Of a stretch of 64,000 nucleotides of DNA, positions 32,725-44,173 are shown in pieces (the stretch's first letter is position 1; each line of letters begins with the position of its first letter). The DNA lies in the NCBI GenBank assembly GCA_006384855.1, contig VCJN01001674.1, forward strand, positions 1-64,000. The letters run 5' to 3'. The position numbers and the translations under genes are program-made. Origin of the DNA: Tetraselmis striata (lineage: Eukaryota > Chlorophyta > Chlorodendrophyceae > Chlorodendrales > Chlorodendraceae). The notes under the pieces are model-generated. The model did not search any database, was not told where the DNA came from, and was given only the letters and a program-made list of their open reading frames with translations.

Positions 32725-34945
32725 AGATGGCAAGCGAGCTGCTCGCGGCTGTCCTAAGCAGCTCCCTGGCCGGGAGCGCAGGGCTCGCGCTGGCGATGGG
32801 GCAGCCCGTACTGAAATCGGATGGTACCGGTAACTCAACCGGTTGAAACTATCAACATACCGCGTACGGGTCGCACTATGACAACTATATTGTTGGTAAG
32901 CCCCATAATAAACATGTTTATATCATTTCAATAAACATGCAATCGAGTTTGGTTTTGCCAGTTACACTCGGTTCGTTAACGACTGCGAGCATGGGCACTC
33001 GGCAGGCGTGCATACCAGATAAAGGCGAATGATGTCTCGACTTGTAGAAGGGTCTCGCGCCGAGAGGTTGAGAGCCACAATCGAGGGGCAAGCGCAGAAC
33101 ATACACGGACGGGAGATGTTGACGGCGCGAATAACGCCGGCGCGAAACATAGGCCGGACGGGTCGCGAAATTAAGGCGCCTTCTCCCGACGGCGCCAAGC
33201 AGCAATTTCCCCGCGCTCTGGCGCCGTGCGACACGAACCGAAACTGTAGTCCAGTAGGAACGGGCAGGTTGGCGACGAGTGCCCAAGAGAGCGGCACAGG
33301 TAGGGCGAGTACGAGCTGCGCGTGCGGGCGCGCCAGCGCGCCGCGTACAGCCGGGTGAAGTACGCGGTACGATGTAGGCGACGCGACGGTAACTCTGCTG
33401 CTTGCATCTGTAACGGCGGTGTGCATTACGAGGGGTGGACTCGGCACCCCGCGCGACGATGGCGATGTACGGCAGCTGCCATCATCAACGGCGTTCGTCC
33501 TACCGCCTCGCACGAGGGGCGGCACCTCTAACGCATACCGCATCGGGACGCGGGCACATGGGACCCAGTGTGGCCGTGCCGTACCGGGCCTTCTGTGTGT
33601 CGGGGTCGGTGGCCGGCGACGTCGCAGAAGACTCGCCGACTCGGTAAACTGTCGGCGCGGGTCTCGCATCGCGGAGTCTGGTAAGGCGGCCGCTGCGGCT
33701 TCGCCAGCGTCGGCTGCCGACCTCTTCACAAGTCGCAGACGTACGATGACGCCACTACTTGCCTAGGTCGCGGGAAGTGGCGGAGCTGCCCCCCGGCGGG
33801 CAGTTCGTGTTGTCAAAGGTGGGGATGTCGTGACGTCGGGAACGGGTTATTATTAGCGCCGGTGTAGAAGCTCTGATAGCCTACGCGGGCCGGTAACGAT
33901 GCCCGTGTTGCCGGGACGAGGGTAATGACGAGGCGGCCGCCGCTGTTGCACCAGCGACGGCTGCCGAGGTTCCAAACCCGGAATCGGACATGAGTAGATA
34001 CGGTAACCACGAGACGTCGAGCACGCCAGATGGTAGAGCCGCCCCGCGGCGGCATCTGTATTAGGTTGTCGTGATCCTTGTGACGACGACGATGCAGTTG
34101 GAAGCGTCGGAGACGCGCCGGATCGAGCCGCACAGACGCTTCCCACAGCAAACGTTGCTGCGGCTTGGTTAGAGCGAGGGCAACGAGCCCTCTGCTCAAA
34201 ACACCGGCGCATGAGCAGCGCGGCCATCCCCGAAACGGACCAATTACGCGGGTTGTTTCGAAAACCCACAATGAGTAACGACTGTCGATGCCGCGACGCC
34301 TTGCTGCGAGGAAATGCGGACCGGGTTGAAGTGTCTTGCGTGACGGCGAACGGCCGCCCCGACGATACGGACGTCCTCCTCCGCCCGCGCCGATTTGTTG
34401 CGGTAGTAGGCGTAGTTGTCGTCGTTGACAACCGTCACGAGCACCGGCCAACGCATAGTATTGAGCGCGTCCACCTCACCTAACCTCTAGAGCTGATTGT
34501 TGCGAGCGGGTGCTCCATTGCGGGAGTCCACGAAAGCCCATACTGCGACTCGGCTTGACTGAGTGTTGAGGTTTAATCCCCCCTCCCCCCCCCCCCCCCC
34601 CCTCTAGTTACATACCGTGCGCATCGCCACCCGAAAGCGTCCAAGCGGCCAAGCCCGGGCAAAAACTAACGGAAAACGACTTGGGGCGCACCTGTCGGGG
34701 AAACCACACTACCGAGGGGATGTCTATCGCTGCCGATGATGTACCGCATGTGCGTGGCACGGCGACTCACTGCCGGGAATAAGAACATCGGTGCGGACTT
34801 GCTTGATCATCCTTTGCGACGCTCGCGCGCACAAGTACGCGAAGCCGTTGCCGAAGGCAGCGAGCTGGAAGCTGGCAGGCGAGCTGATGGTGGCTGTCCG
34901 AAGAACCTCCCCGGGCGGAAGCGGAGGGCTCGCGTAAGGAGGCGC
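32725..34945. mobile_element. 2.2 kb terminal-direct-repeat element, copy 2
   Basis: This is the uninterrupted relative of copy 1 (21690-27605). The left module at 32725-32930 contains CTGGAAGATGG, GCTGTCCTAAG, GGCCGGGAGCGCAGGGCTCGC and TACCGCGTACGGGTCGCA. The right module at about 34846-34945 repeats CTGGAAG, GGTGGCTGTCC and GGAGGGCTCGCG. The inside shares long blocks with copy 1, such as TCTCGCGCCGAGAGGTT and GATGTTGACGGCGCGAA. No reverse transcriptase or gag was found. Long frames inside shift between copies, so the element is probably non-coding. Confidence 0.65.
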
Positions 34946-36886
34946 TGGTCGCGAGCGTCGTGGGTCTTTGTTGGACCCCGCAACGATGACCGCGCGCGGC
35001 GCGCGCGTCTGCTCAAACTTAAATCCGTACCATCACTGGTACCCAAAAAATACCCCTCCTATTATATTAATGTTCAAAAAAACTAATCTCCAAACCCCTC
35101 TTGGCGTGGTCTTCGCTGTCAACACGAAGCGTGTCCACCACCGCATCGACCAGCATGAGGCGCCATGCCGCTACATGGTGTGCCCTTCCCCCCGGCCAAT
35201 CCTCCCCCAACCGCCGCAGCCATCCCGCCGCCCGGCGCGTGGCTGCTCAATGCCACCACGGGCAGCAACATCGACCCCCGCTTCTTGAATGGCGCCCTCG
35301 AAGGCGGCACACTCGAGGCATACACGAAGTCCACGCTAACTGAAACTAAACGCACCGAATTCCAGTAAGCGGTGGTGTCCCATCTTGCAGGCTGGACCAC
35401 CGTCGAATATACCCGTCAAACAAATGAAGTAGAGATCCGCGAACCCCAGAAGCTCTCAATCCGGCTGCGAAGAGGAGCCGGACATGGCCACCTCCACTTG
35501 CACCCGCACCCAGCCAACCCGCCCGGTCATCGCCATGAGCGTGGCCATCTGCGGCGGCATGCAACCCGCCTAGAGCCACGGGCCCGGCCCCCGGGAGAAC
35601 CGTGTGGCGCACAAACAGACACCTCCTTCCGCCCGGTCAACCCCTGTCCTGCCCTCCCCCCGCCCCGGAAACTACTCACCGTGGGCCAAAACCCGCCTCC
35701 CGGACGACCTCACCTCCCGCGACACCTCCCCAGAGGCCGATCGCCGCAAACTCCTCATCTAGGAAGCTGTCGCCCAAATGGACCGCACCTCCCCTGCAGA
35801 CTCATCTGCATTGCGAACACAAATGCCTCCCTCAGTACGGACGGCCCGCTCCACTCTCTCACTCTTTCCCCCCTCACCCGCTATGTTAAGCGACGACGAG
35901 TGGATGGCCGACGACGACCATGACTCATGCGCTGACCTCGGTGACCTGGAAGACGAAGAAGACTACACGGATGCATATGTAAAGGGCCGCTAAGCCCCCT
36001 GCCCGCACAAACCACCCGCACCCCAGGCGGGCGGCGCACCATTCGCAAACCTCATTTTGCCTTATAGGCCACACACCGTACTCCCCCAATCGTGACCACC
36101 ACTACCATATAGCAGGCTTGAGACGGCACCTCATCCATTGGCGGAGACCCATGTATGCTGGGGCGCATGCCAGGGCGGGACGCTTCGGCTCCCTCAGTCC
36201 GCATGCGCTTCCTCTGCGTGACATTTCCCAATGGGAATGGACGGGAACATGGCGCCGCCCTGGCTAGATGCTGCCTACCCGAGCAACGGGTTGAAGTTGC
36301 ACATAGCGACCAAACACCCAGAGGACGCATGGGGCTCTATAATTAACTGGGCTCGGAAGCCGGAGATGCCGCGATGAAGTCAGAGTAGATAGCAGACAGC
36401 ATGAGGGGCAGCCCAAGGTTGCGACGGAAGGAGGCGGGAAGGAAAACGGAAGAGGATGGCCGGTAGCCGGAGCTGTAATACACATCTGTGACCCTACTAT
36501 GGTTAGAGCCGGCAGGCCCTTAGAGCGGCACGGTCCGGACGGAGGAGAGCAACGGACTAGCAATTGCAATTCAATGTCAATTTCGAATTCAAATACTGTA
36601 TTGGTCTCAATCATGCCACTATACTCGCTCTCATCTACAAAAAATACCAACCCTTGGTGGACGCCCTCCGGAAATAAGACTGGACGTACGTGCCTGATCG
36701 AAATCATCCCCGTCGCACTTACAAGGGAGGTATACCAAAGAGTGCCCATGAGCGTGCCACCGGATGAAACGGTACTTGATACGCGGTACCTTTTATCATA
36801 ACGGTATACTGTCTTGAACTCGTCCGGGTGGCATGACAGCGGTCATCGCGGCCTTTGCGTGCGCCCGGGTTATTTGCCCGCCCTGG
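34946..36886. other. Unassigned region, open frames only
   Basis: Pro-rich plus-strand frames (35165-35368 and 35372-35923), a short acidic tail (35887-35993, DDEWMADDDHDS then DLEDEEDYTDAYVKGR) and a minus-strand frame at 36264-36749 lie here. They could be broken pieces of a transposon gag-like gene, but no motif identifies one. I see nothing firm. Confidence 0.3.
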
Positions 36887-37483
36887 TCATTTGCCCGTGG
36901 CCCATCGTCGCATCGCGTCATGCTCGGGCATCTTGCTCACCCATGGCCGGCCAGCACACAGCCTGGATAAATACTTTTCTAGTTGTCGCCGAGTCTCGCT
37001 GAGAGGTGTAATTGATGGGTCGCCAGTGGATAGGTCGCATTTGTCGTCATGGCCATCCAAGATGGTGTCCTCATGGTATGGGCGCATCAATTTTGCCGCA
37101 TCCCTTGACTGCACAATGCACTCCATGCCTTCCCGACGGTACTCCCGAATGTTGATCATGCCGCATAGATCTCTGATGGGCAGATATCTGATTTGCGGGT
37201 GACACCCCGCACTTTGCGCTTCTTTTTCTGTGGTGACTGGATAGGCGGCGTTGAAGCTCCGGCTGGTGTTACTTGTCGGGAGGCTGCGGCACGTTTCTCT
37301 TGCCTCATGTTTCGCTCCACCTGTTGTGGAATTGATATGGGGTTGCAAACTTTGCTTGGCGTTGTGGCTGGTGCTTAAGAGTCTTGCTATTGTGCTCGTA
37401 GAGCAGAAAGCTTCTCCATGTGGGGATGTCTGCAAGACGAGCCTCCTCCACTGTCCAATACCACCCGCCGGGATAGTCCGCAT
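36887..37483 (-). CDS. Unrecognised open frame, 198 residues
   Basis: It starts at a true ATG and has a mixed, non-repetitive composition. The second half is the most protein-like: IRYLPIRDLCGMINIREYRR, then RDAAKLMRPYHED and TRRQLEKYLSRL. No domain is recognised. Neighbouring repeats make a decayed mobile element likely. Codon use and conservation could not be tested. Confidence 0.3.
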   Translation of the reverse strand: MRTIPAGGIGQWRRLVLQTSPHGEAFCSTSTIARLLSTSHNAKQSLQPHINSTTGGAKHEARETCRSLPTSNTSRSFNAAYPVTTEKEAQSAGCHPQIRYLPIRDLCGMINIREYRREGMECIVQSRDAAKLMRPYHEDTILDGHDDKCDLSTGDPSITPLSETRRQLEKYLSRLCAGRPWVSKMPEHDAMRRWATGK

Positions 37484-38577
37484 GAGAGCTCCTCACATGA
37501 TGGTTGCCCCTCTGTCTTTTACCCGTCTTGGGAATTTGGGCCTCGGCCGGATATATAGTAAGGAGGATTGTTCGAGCTCGCTTGCTTTTTGGAATGGCCC
37601 ACTTTTGGCTCCTTAGCGAAGGTAGTGAAAGCGTAGTCGGCGCAAGCAGTCATGAGCAACAAGAGCTGCCATGTTGCCCGCCCGAGCCTCATGTTGCCCG
37701 AGCGAAGATCGGGGGATCGGCCGGCCTCGAAACCAAATACGTGCACAATGTGGTCCGCGACTACCGCATGCTGTCGAAGGAGCGTCCCGAAGCTAAGAGG
37801 CACGGTATGAGTCGTTGGGGCGCTGTCGACATCGTGCACACGGCATTCACACGAGCGGAACTGGCAGTTTTGAAATTATCAATGATCTGTAGCTATTTCG
37901 TCTATAATTCAAAATACTTACATCATATATTCGTCATAACATATTTTGTTCAGTTTTATTTCGCGGACGAGCACTTCTGAAAATCTGTTTTTTATCTCGA
38001 CCGTCCGTATTCAAATTGTAGCCGACAACTGCGCGTGAAATGGCGAGTCGGGCATAATCTGATTTGTCCGAATTGGAGAACAATTGTCAAATTTGGAGAT
38101 TCATACCTGCTCGAAACTGTCCAGATTGGACGAACCAGGACATGCCCGACCCACCACTCGACGCGCAATGGCCGATTTTCTACTTCGATGTTGACTTTAA
38201 ATGTCCAGAAAAGTACGTTTACAAGTGCGCGATGTCCAAAAAGCAACTCATGTATACGCTTTCGTATGCCCGCCTCGTACCCGTAGCGGCACCATGCATA
38301 AACTCACAATATAAGGCGTCCGCCAACGCTGCACGCGCCCTTCACGGTCCTCCGCCCCAAAACACATCCCCCATTCAAACCCCCTCCACCCCCCAGCGCC
38401 GCTGCGACCGCCTCTGTAGAAAACTCCAAAGACACTCCATAGGATGGCTGCATACACTCCTCCGCATATCCGGACAGTCCCTTAAACCAACCAAACCCAA
38501 TACCTCTGTTGAGTAGTAATAGATTACATTGGTCTGTTTCTGATCTACTGATCTGACTGTAAGGCCACCAGCTGCAG
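37484..38577. other. Non-coding stretch, no clear feature
   Basis: AT-richer than the gene regions. It has a short internal inverted similarity around 38030-38190 (two CGACCCACCACTCGACGCG / CGCGTGAAATGGCGAGTCGG-like blocks). A plus-strand frame at 38064-38516 is rich in Pro and Arg at its end. No gene is supported. Confidence 0.3.
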
Positions 38578-39044
38578 TGTTAGGCAGACTGCACTGCCCA
38601 CTGAGAGCTGCTTGTGTTGCGCCGATATTTGGCAGTAGTACTTAGTTATAGTACACAAATGGCATAATGTATTAAGGAGCTGGGAGCTCCACCAGGAGCC
38701 CAGTTCCTAGAGAGCCATCAGCAGGCATGAGGCGAACATGCCCACTCTAGAATGACCTCAGATGGTCATGCAACTCTAGGCACCACCTCAGCCAGTAGTT
38801 CAGAGACAGGAGCCGCCAGAATGGCGGCTCAACATGCTTTATATACTAGAATACAGCAGTGCCAAGGTGCACCAGCTAGCATCCCCAGCTGAGCCCATAG
38901 CCAGCAGGTGTAGCTGCTGATAGTACGAAGGGCTATGTTGAGCCCTGAGAACTGTAACAGATTCTAAGCCACCCTCAGCTGCTGCTTGTCTGCAAGGCAA
39001 CCTGCACCAACTCCAAAAACCTCTCACAATCCTATCTCACACAC
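38578..39044. repeat. Possible solo LTR
   Basis: It begins TGTTAGGCAG, contains TTTATATACTAGAATACAGCAG-like sequence near 38838 that could be a TATA box, and ends in ATCCTATCTCACACA. This layout is common for Copia LTRs. No flanking target duplication was found and no second copy exists in the window, so this is weak. Confidence 0.25.
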
Positions 39045-39627
39045 CCACCATTAACAGCCACGCTTCCGCGAGACATTGTACACGACACCCCTGCTGCGGC
39101 AAGGGGGACCAATACCGATGAGCGGGTGGAAGGAGAATAAGGGGCGTGGGCGATTTGGAGGAAGGCCGTAATACCTAGGGTTCCGGCAACGGCTGGATAA
39201 AGCAGGTGCTAACAACAACTCGGCTTGGGCAGCGAAGAGCAGCAAGTCAACATGTTGTATTTCAATTTCAATTGCAACTTCTTCCGGCTTCTAGTATGGT
39301 AAATTTCTCAACGATGCTCGTGGGTAAGCCGTCAGCCAGCTGCGCCGCCGCGATGCGCGGGACGTGGGGGCGCCATTGTTAGGAAGGCTCCGCTAGCCAT
39401 CTCAGCGATGCGGACGGCCGCGTGCTGATGCATCGGGAGGCGGAGGCTGCGTCGGGCTCGCAGAAAGAGGCGACGGGCTTTCATGGCCATGCCAATATCT
39501 CTAGGCTTCGGAATTAAGTGGGCAGTTTTCCTGTCACTTGCGGGGAAGAATTGATCGTGTTCAGACAGCTCGGCGCGGGATTGGGTATCTGGACAGTGGC
39601 AATCCCCACTACGAGGACGGTCCTAAC

Positions 39628-39939
39628 CAGGGTTGGGCTGCAGTCCACTTTCATCTACCGCAGGCTGCAGTGCAGTACTGCAGGCTGCAGTCCTGCAGGC
39701 TGCAGTCCTGCAGGCTGCAGGCAGACTGTAGTGCAGGCTGCAGTCAACAGGCTGCAGTACTGCAGGTTGCAGTGCAGACTGCAGTAGCACTGAAACTGTT
39801 GATTATAGGGAGGGGCGGGACAGAGAGGGGCATATACGTGGGGCACTTTGGGTAACTGCACTGCAGCCCCTTTTCGGGAAGTACTGCAGGCTGCAGTTTC
39901 TGCAGTCTGCAGTGCAGTAGATACTGCGGCCCAGCCCTG
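39628..39939. mobile_element. 312 bp hAT-like miniature element
   Basis: Left end CAGGGTTGGGCTGCAGT, right end ACTGCGGCCCAGCCCTG (inverted, one mismatch). Flanks GTCCTAAC (39620-39627) and GTCCTGAC (39940-39947) form an 8 bp target duplication with one difference. Inside are about ten CTGCAG-centred repeats and a core (CACTGAAACTG.TGATTATAG, then GGGGCACTTTGGGTAACTGC) also found in the 2.17 kb hAT-like element at 25490-25520 and 27392-27420. It is therefore a deletion derivative of the same family. Confidence 0.8.
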
Positions 39940-39947
39940 GTCCTGAC

Positions 39948-41333
39948 CCCGTAGGTACTGCGGGAGGTCGCTGCCGGGTACTTCTTTTGGCATTGCCTTG
40001 CATTGCCCCAGTAGTTGGGAGCCAGATCATTTTGTCCTCGACATAGCACCACCCCGTCATTGTCGCCCTCGTCTATGGCAACGTGCTCATGCACCTCCTG
40101 GCACTTGCAGACGCTCGCTACTGGCGTGCGCAACACGATGCTAGTACTTGACATTCGTGTTAGTATATTACTGCATATGTACAATGTCGGTAGGGGATGC
40201 CTTGGTACTTTAGCACAGATCCTCGTTTATGGTCCGCCCCAGCATAGCGCGCGCGCACCAGACACCGCAACGCCTGCCTAGGTGCGTGCGGCGCCCAGTC
40301 GGGCTTGGTCACTTCTCTGTAACCAGCCCCACTCTCCGCGCTCCCTCCCACTGCCCCTGGCTTGCGCCGGGACTATCCACACATGGCGGGTATGGACGCT
40401 CCCTGCTGGGCACAGCAGGTTATGGGCTCTCCACTAGGGAGTGTGGTCTGATGACGACGTAGGAAATCCGCGTAGACGCGAGTCTGGGCGTAAAACGACT
40501 GAGATCACCAGCAGTGGGTAACCGGTAACACACAAACAACGACTACACGCCGCGCTCGCGGCGCAACATCGTCTCAAGGTTCGCACACCTGTAGCGATAG
40601 CGCACACATGGAAGCTTGCTACCACGACGCCAGCGACAGCCGTAGACGGGCTTGCCAGCTACCACGACGCCAGCGACCGCCGTGTATGGCAGTTCCCGCC
40701 CGAACATTTTCTCGGCTTGGCCGATCGGAAACTTCGGGCAACGCTCATCGACCAGTCAGAAATTCGCCGCCGACACCTTGGACGCCATGTAGCCACTCAT
40801 GTACCCCGTTGGCCAGGGTAGGGGATCGTTGAGCACTGAGAGGCTATGCGGCCATCAGTCTCCAACCACTTCGCACCTGCCAGTGCGCCAGCTCATGCCG
40901 CCACAAGCTACATATTTCAAGCATCCATCTTGTCGAGCCTCGCAGCTTGTTTTAAGTTACTGCAAATCAATGCCCTGTAGCGTCACGGTAGGCAATGAAT
41001 GCTGACACGCAGCCGATGAACAAGATACACCGTAGTCTTACAAATCAGCATGCATGCGGAGGGCATTGATTTGCACATCCGAGCAATACCTTGTATACTC
41101 CACAAGTCCACATCACCGGCATGGGAGTCGGGAGTAATCCATCTGCATGGCCATCATGTCCAAAGGTGCTTGAGACACCAAGACGGAACACCACCCTGCC
41201 TACGCACGGTCTTGACGGCGTACGCAACTCATCCGTTTCCACATCCCATAAACTCCGCTCCCACATAATCCCACAAATTCACGCGTGACTCGCCGATCGA
41301 ATGTGCCTACAAAGACCGCTCATAGGGTTCATC
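39948..41333. other. Intergenic, 3' of AGXT2
   Basis: No gene is seen. A TTACA at 41037-41041 (TGTAA on the minus strand) is about 295 nt past the AGXT2 stop and may be its poly(A) signal. A short inverted pair (GCAAATCAATGCCCT near 40970 and AGGGCATTGATTTGC near 41060) could form a long-loop hairpin. Confidence 0.4.
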
Positions 41334-44173
41334 TCACAGCTCTGACATGGCCACATCCATCACGTCCACCAGAAAGTCAGCGTCGCCCTTGGTGAAGCAC
41401 ATCGGAGGCTTGATGCGGAAGACGTTGCCATACAGACCGCCCTTGCCCATGAGCACGCCCATGTCCTTCATGCGCTCCATGACCACGCTCAGCTCGGCAG
41501 AGGCGGGCTCCTGCGCAACATGTGCCTGTCATGCCTCCCCACAACCTCCTTTCACGGCACAAACCCTAAACCCGCGACGTTTTGGCAACGCAAGAGGCAG
41601 CGCGGGCTCGCCTTGGTGGCGCGGTCCTTCACCAGCTCCACGCCCATCATGAGCCCCTTCCCGCGGATGTCTCCGATGATGGAGTGCCTCTCCGCCAGCG
41701 CCTTGAGGCGCGTCTGCAGGTGCGCCCCCACCTGGCACAGCGCCGCCGCCGGTTACAGCCCCGCCGCCTGCCTTTGGATGCCATTATGATGTTTCGGGAG
41801 CTATAACGTTTTGGTGTGTGTAGTACTAATCTTGCTTTTTTTTGGGGGGGGGGAGGGGGGGGGGGGGGGGGTTGCTAAGTAGAGGCACACGCACACACCT
41901 CTGCACAGTTTGCCTGGTAGCCATCCTCCAGCAGGGTCTTCAGTACCGCACGGCCGCCCGCAGAGCACATAGGGTTGGCCCCAAATGTGTTGAAGTGGAT
42001 GCGGTCCTTCATGACCGCCGCAATCTCCGGAGTGGTGACCACCGCCGCGAGCGGCAGCCCGTTCCCAATGCCCTGTCACGAAGTGAACAGTCAGCCACTT
42101 GTCGGCCGAGGTCTTCCTGGGGCTGAGAACCTGGTTGAGAGCTGCGCGTAGTAGATGATGCCAAACGACCCTAAACCCTAAAATCTTGGAAGCCGCCTTT
42201 GTCATTTCGTGCAATCAAATTGGGCTCATGCGTCGAAACACCGCTGGTTGCTTTGAATTGCATACATCCCTTCAGTGTTTGTGGCAGCTGTCAAAATAGA
42301 TGTAGTTTGTTTCTGTTCGTGAGCAACAGCAACAAGAGCATATACACAATCACCTAAAACGCGGTTATGGTGCAGTTTGTCACATTGTGAACCCCCTACC
42401 GACATGTTGACATTGCCAACAGCAGCAACTCGGTGATCAAAGGGATATGTCCTTTGTTAGGCCTTAGAATGTGTAACTGTGACTGTGTGACTGAGCCCGT
42501 AGAATGGGTGATGTACGGCGCTCATCACCCATTCTAAGGGCTCAGTCAGGACACCCTGGTGCGAGATATCGGGCTCCTACGAGCAATGTCATCGGCGGAT
42601 GGACTGGCATGACTGGAGTATGCATCCAAGCATGGCCGGCATCAGACGCCACCGCGTGGCTCGCAATTAACCGGACATGTGAGCAACCCTAGTTTGTGCC
42701 ATTGGCAGCTGGGCAATATGGGTTGCGGCGGGTCAACCCACCTTGGCCATGGTAACAATGTCTGGCATCACGCCGTGGTTCTGAAAGCCCCAAAAGGCGG
42801 AGCCGGTGCGGCCAAACCCGGTCTGCACCTCGTCGCTGATGCACAGCCCTCCGTGCTCGCGGACCGTCTGGTACACCTCTGGCAGATAGCCGTCAGCCAT
42901 GGGCACCGCGCCGCCGACGCCCTGGATGGGCTCAGCGAAGAAGCCGCCCACACGGCCTGCCCACCCCAGCGGAGGCGTCAGTGCCTCGGCCATGCAACGA
43001 TAGATGGGGCAGTGCGGGGGTGGGGAGGCGCTGGGAAGGGGGGGAGGGGAGGGGAGGGGAAGGGGACCTGAGGTGCCGTGCATGATGAAGTCCTTCACAT
43101 CCGCAGCGTACGCCTTGCCGTCATTGCCAAACATGCCGCGGTAGGGGTCCGGGTTCATCATGTGGTGCACGCCAAAGCCCTGCGGCGTGTTGTACTTCCA
43201 GGTGCTGTGGGCGGTGAGGCCCATCGTGGAGGGCGAGGCGCCGTGGTAGCAGTTGCGCAGCGCCAGCAGGTCGTAGTTGCCTGTGTACATGCGCGCCATG
43301 CTCATGGCGAGGTCGTTGGCCTCGCTGCCGCTGTTGACGAAGTACACATTCTGTGCGGTGGCGGGTGCATAAGGAGGCTCAGGTCCGCCGCGGGATAGTT
43401 ACAGGTCGCTGCCAACCAGTTCCCTGCCAGAGCGGAGCGCGTACCTTGAGGTTGCCGGGCAGCGTCTCCGCGAGCTCCTTCGCGAACAGTGCAATCTGTT
43501 CGTTGAGATAGATGGTGGTGGTGTGCTGCACGCGCTGCAGCTGCTTCACGATGGCGTCCACCACCTTGGGGTGGCAGTGCCCAACGCTGACAGTGACAAT
43601 GCCGGCGAAGGCCTGCGTGGGGCATAGGCCGAGTTCGCTCAGCGCAGGTCGCACCGGGTAGTTAGGGCAGTATTAATGGGGTGGCCGGGTGGGGCGAGCA
43701 AAGTCTTACGTCGAGGAAGCGACGGCCGGTCTCGTCGTACAGATACTGCATCCTGCCTTCGACGATCATCACCGGCTTCTTGAAGTGCAGAAACTGTCAC
43801 CGCACGGCAGCAAGACATCAGGTTCTCGCAGCTCCGGAAGGGCTAGCGACATGTATTCCTACCGACACTCACAACGTATGCGCGTATAAAGGGCAAGGCT
43901 CATTCGACGTAACAGATATGTGCATGTCACGTGATTGGGGGTGTACGAGTAGTGGTCAAGTACCTTGGCCGGGTTCATGTACTCCTGCCGCATCGCCATC
44001 ACCTCCTCCTTGCTCGGCCCGTCGTACGGCAGCGGCACGTGATCGAACGGCGGCAGCGTCGGCAGCGCTCCTGCCGCCTCCGGCGAGGCCGCGGAGCTCG
44101 CCCAGGACCTCATGCCCAGAGCGGCCGGCCAGCCGGCAGCCGGCAGCCGGGAGCGGAGTGTCGCGCTCAGCAT
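41334..44173 (-). CDS. AGXT2: Alanine-glyoxylate aminotransferase 2-like, mitochondrial
   Basis: Eight exons (minus): 43964-44173, 43710-43793, 43445-43612, 43068-43350, 42742-42956, 41899-42072, 41612-41731 and 41334-41510; 476 residues. This class III PLP aminotransferase transfers amino groups between alanine (or beta-aminoisobutyrate) and glyoxylate in mitochondria. The first ~40 residues are rich in Ala, Ser and Arg with few acids, as in a mitochondrial presequence. Family blocks follow in order: [21 protein letters not shown] cofactor-domain start, [50 protein letters not shown] and [15 protein letters not shown], whose K320 is the Schiff-base lysine. FNTFGANPM and [11 protein letters not shown] complete the fold. 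The 44173 ATG is preferred over an in-frame TTG nine codons upstream. The last intron has a GC donor (AAG|GCGAGC). Confidence 0.95.
42488..42548. repeat. 26 bp near-perfect hairpin in AGXT2 intron 5
   Basis: Arms 42488-42513 and 42523-42548 pair at 25 of 26 positions around a 9-base loop (TACGGCGCT). The single mismatch is in the CCCGTAG/CTAAGGG part. The arm starts TGACTGAGCCC. The hairpin is inside the intron between exons 5 and 6 and would fold in the pre-mRNA. It may be a foldback element or a structured RNA. Confidence 0.85.

Noticed and set aside
32962..33729. 255-residue minus-strand frame in the 2.2 kb element
   Set aside because: The matching part of copy 1 keeps only short blocks and changes frame by small gaps, as expected for non-coding repeat DNA.
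42168..42182. Telomere-like CCCTAAACCCTAAA
   Set aside because: Only two units lie inside an AGXT2 intron; this is too short for an internal telomere.
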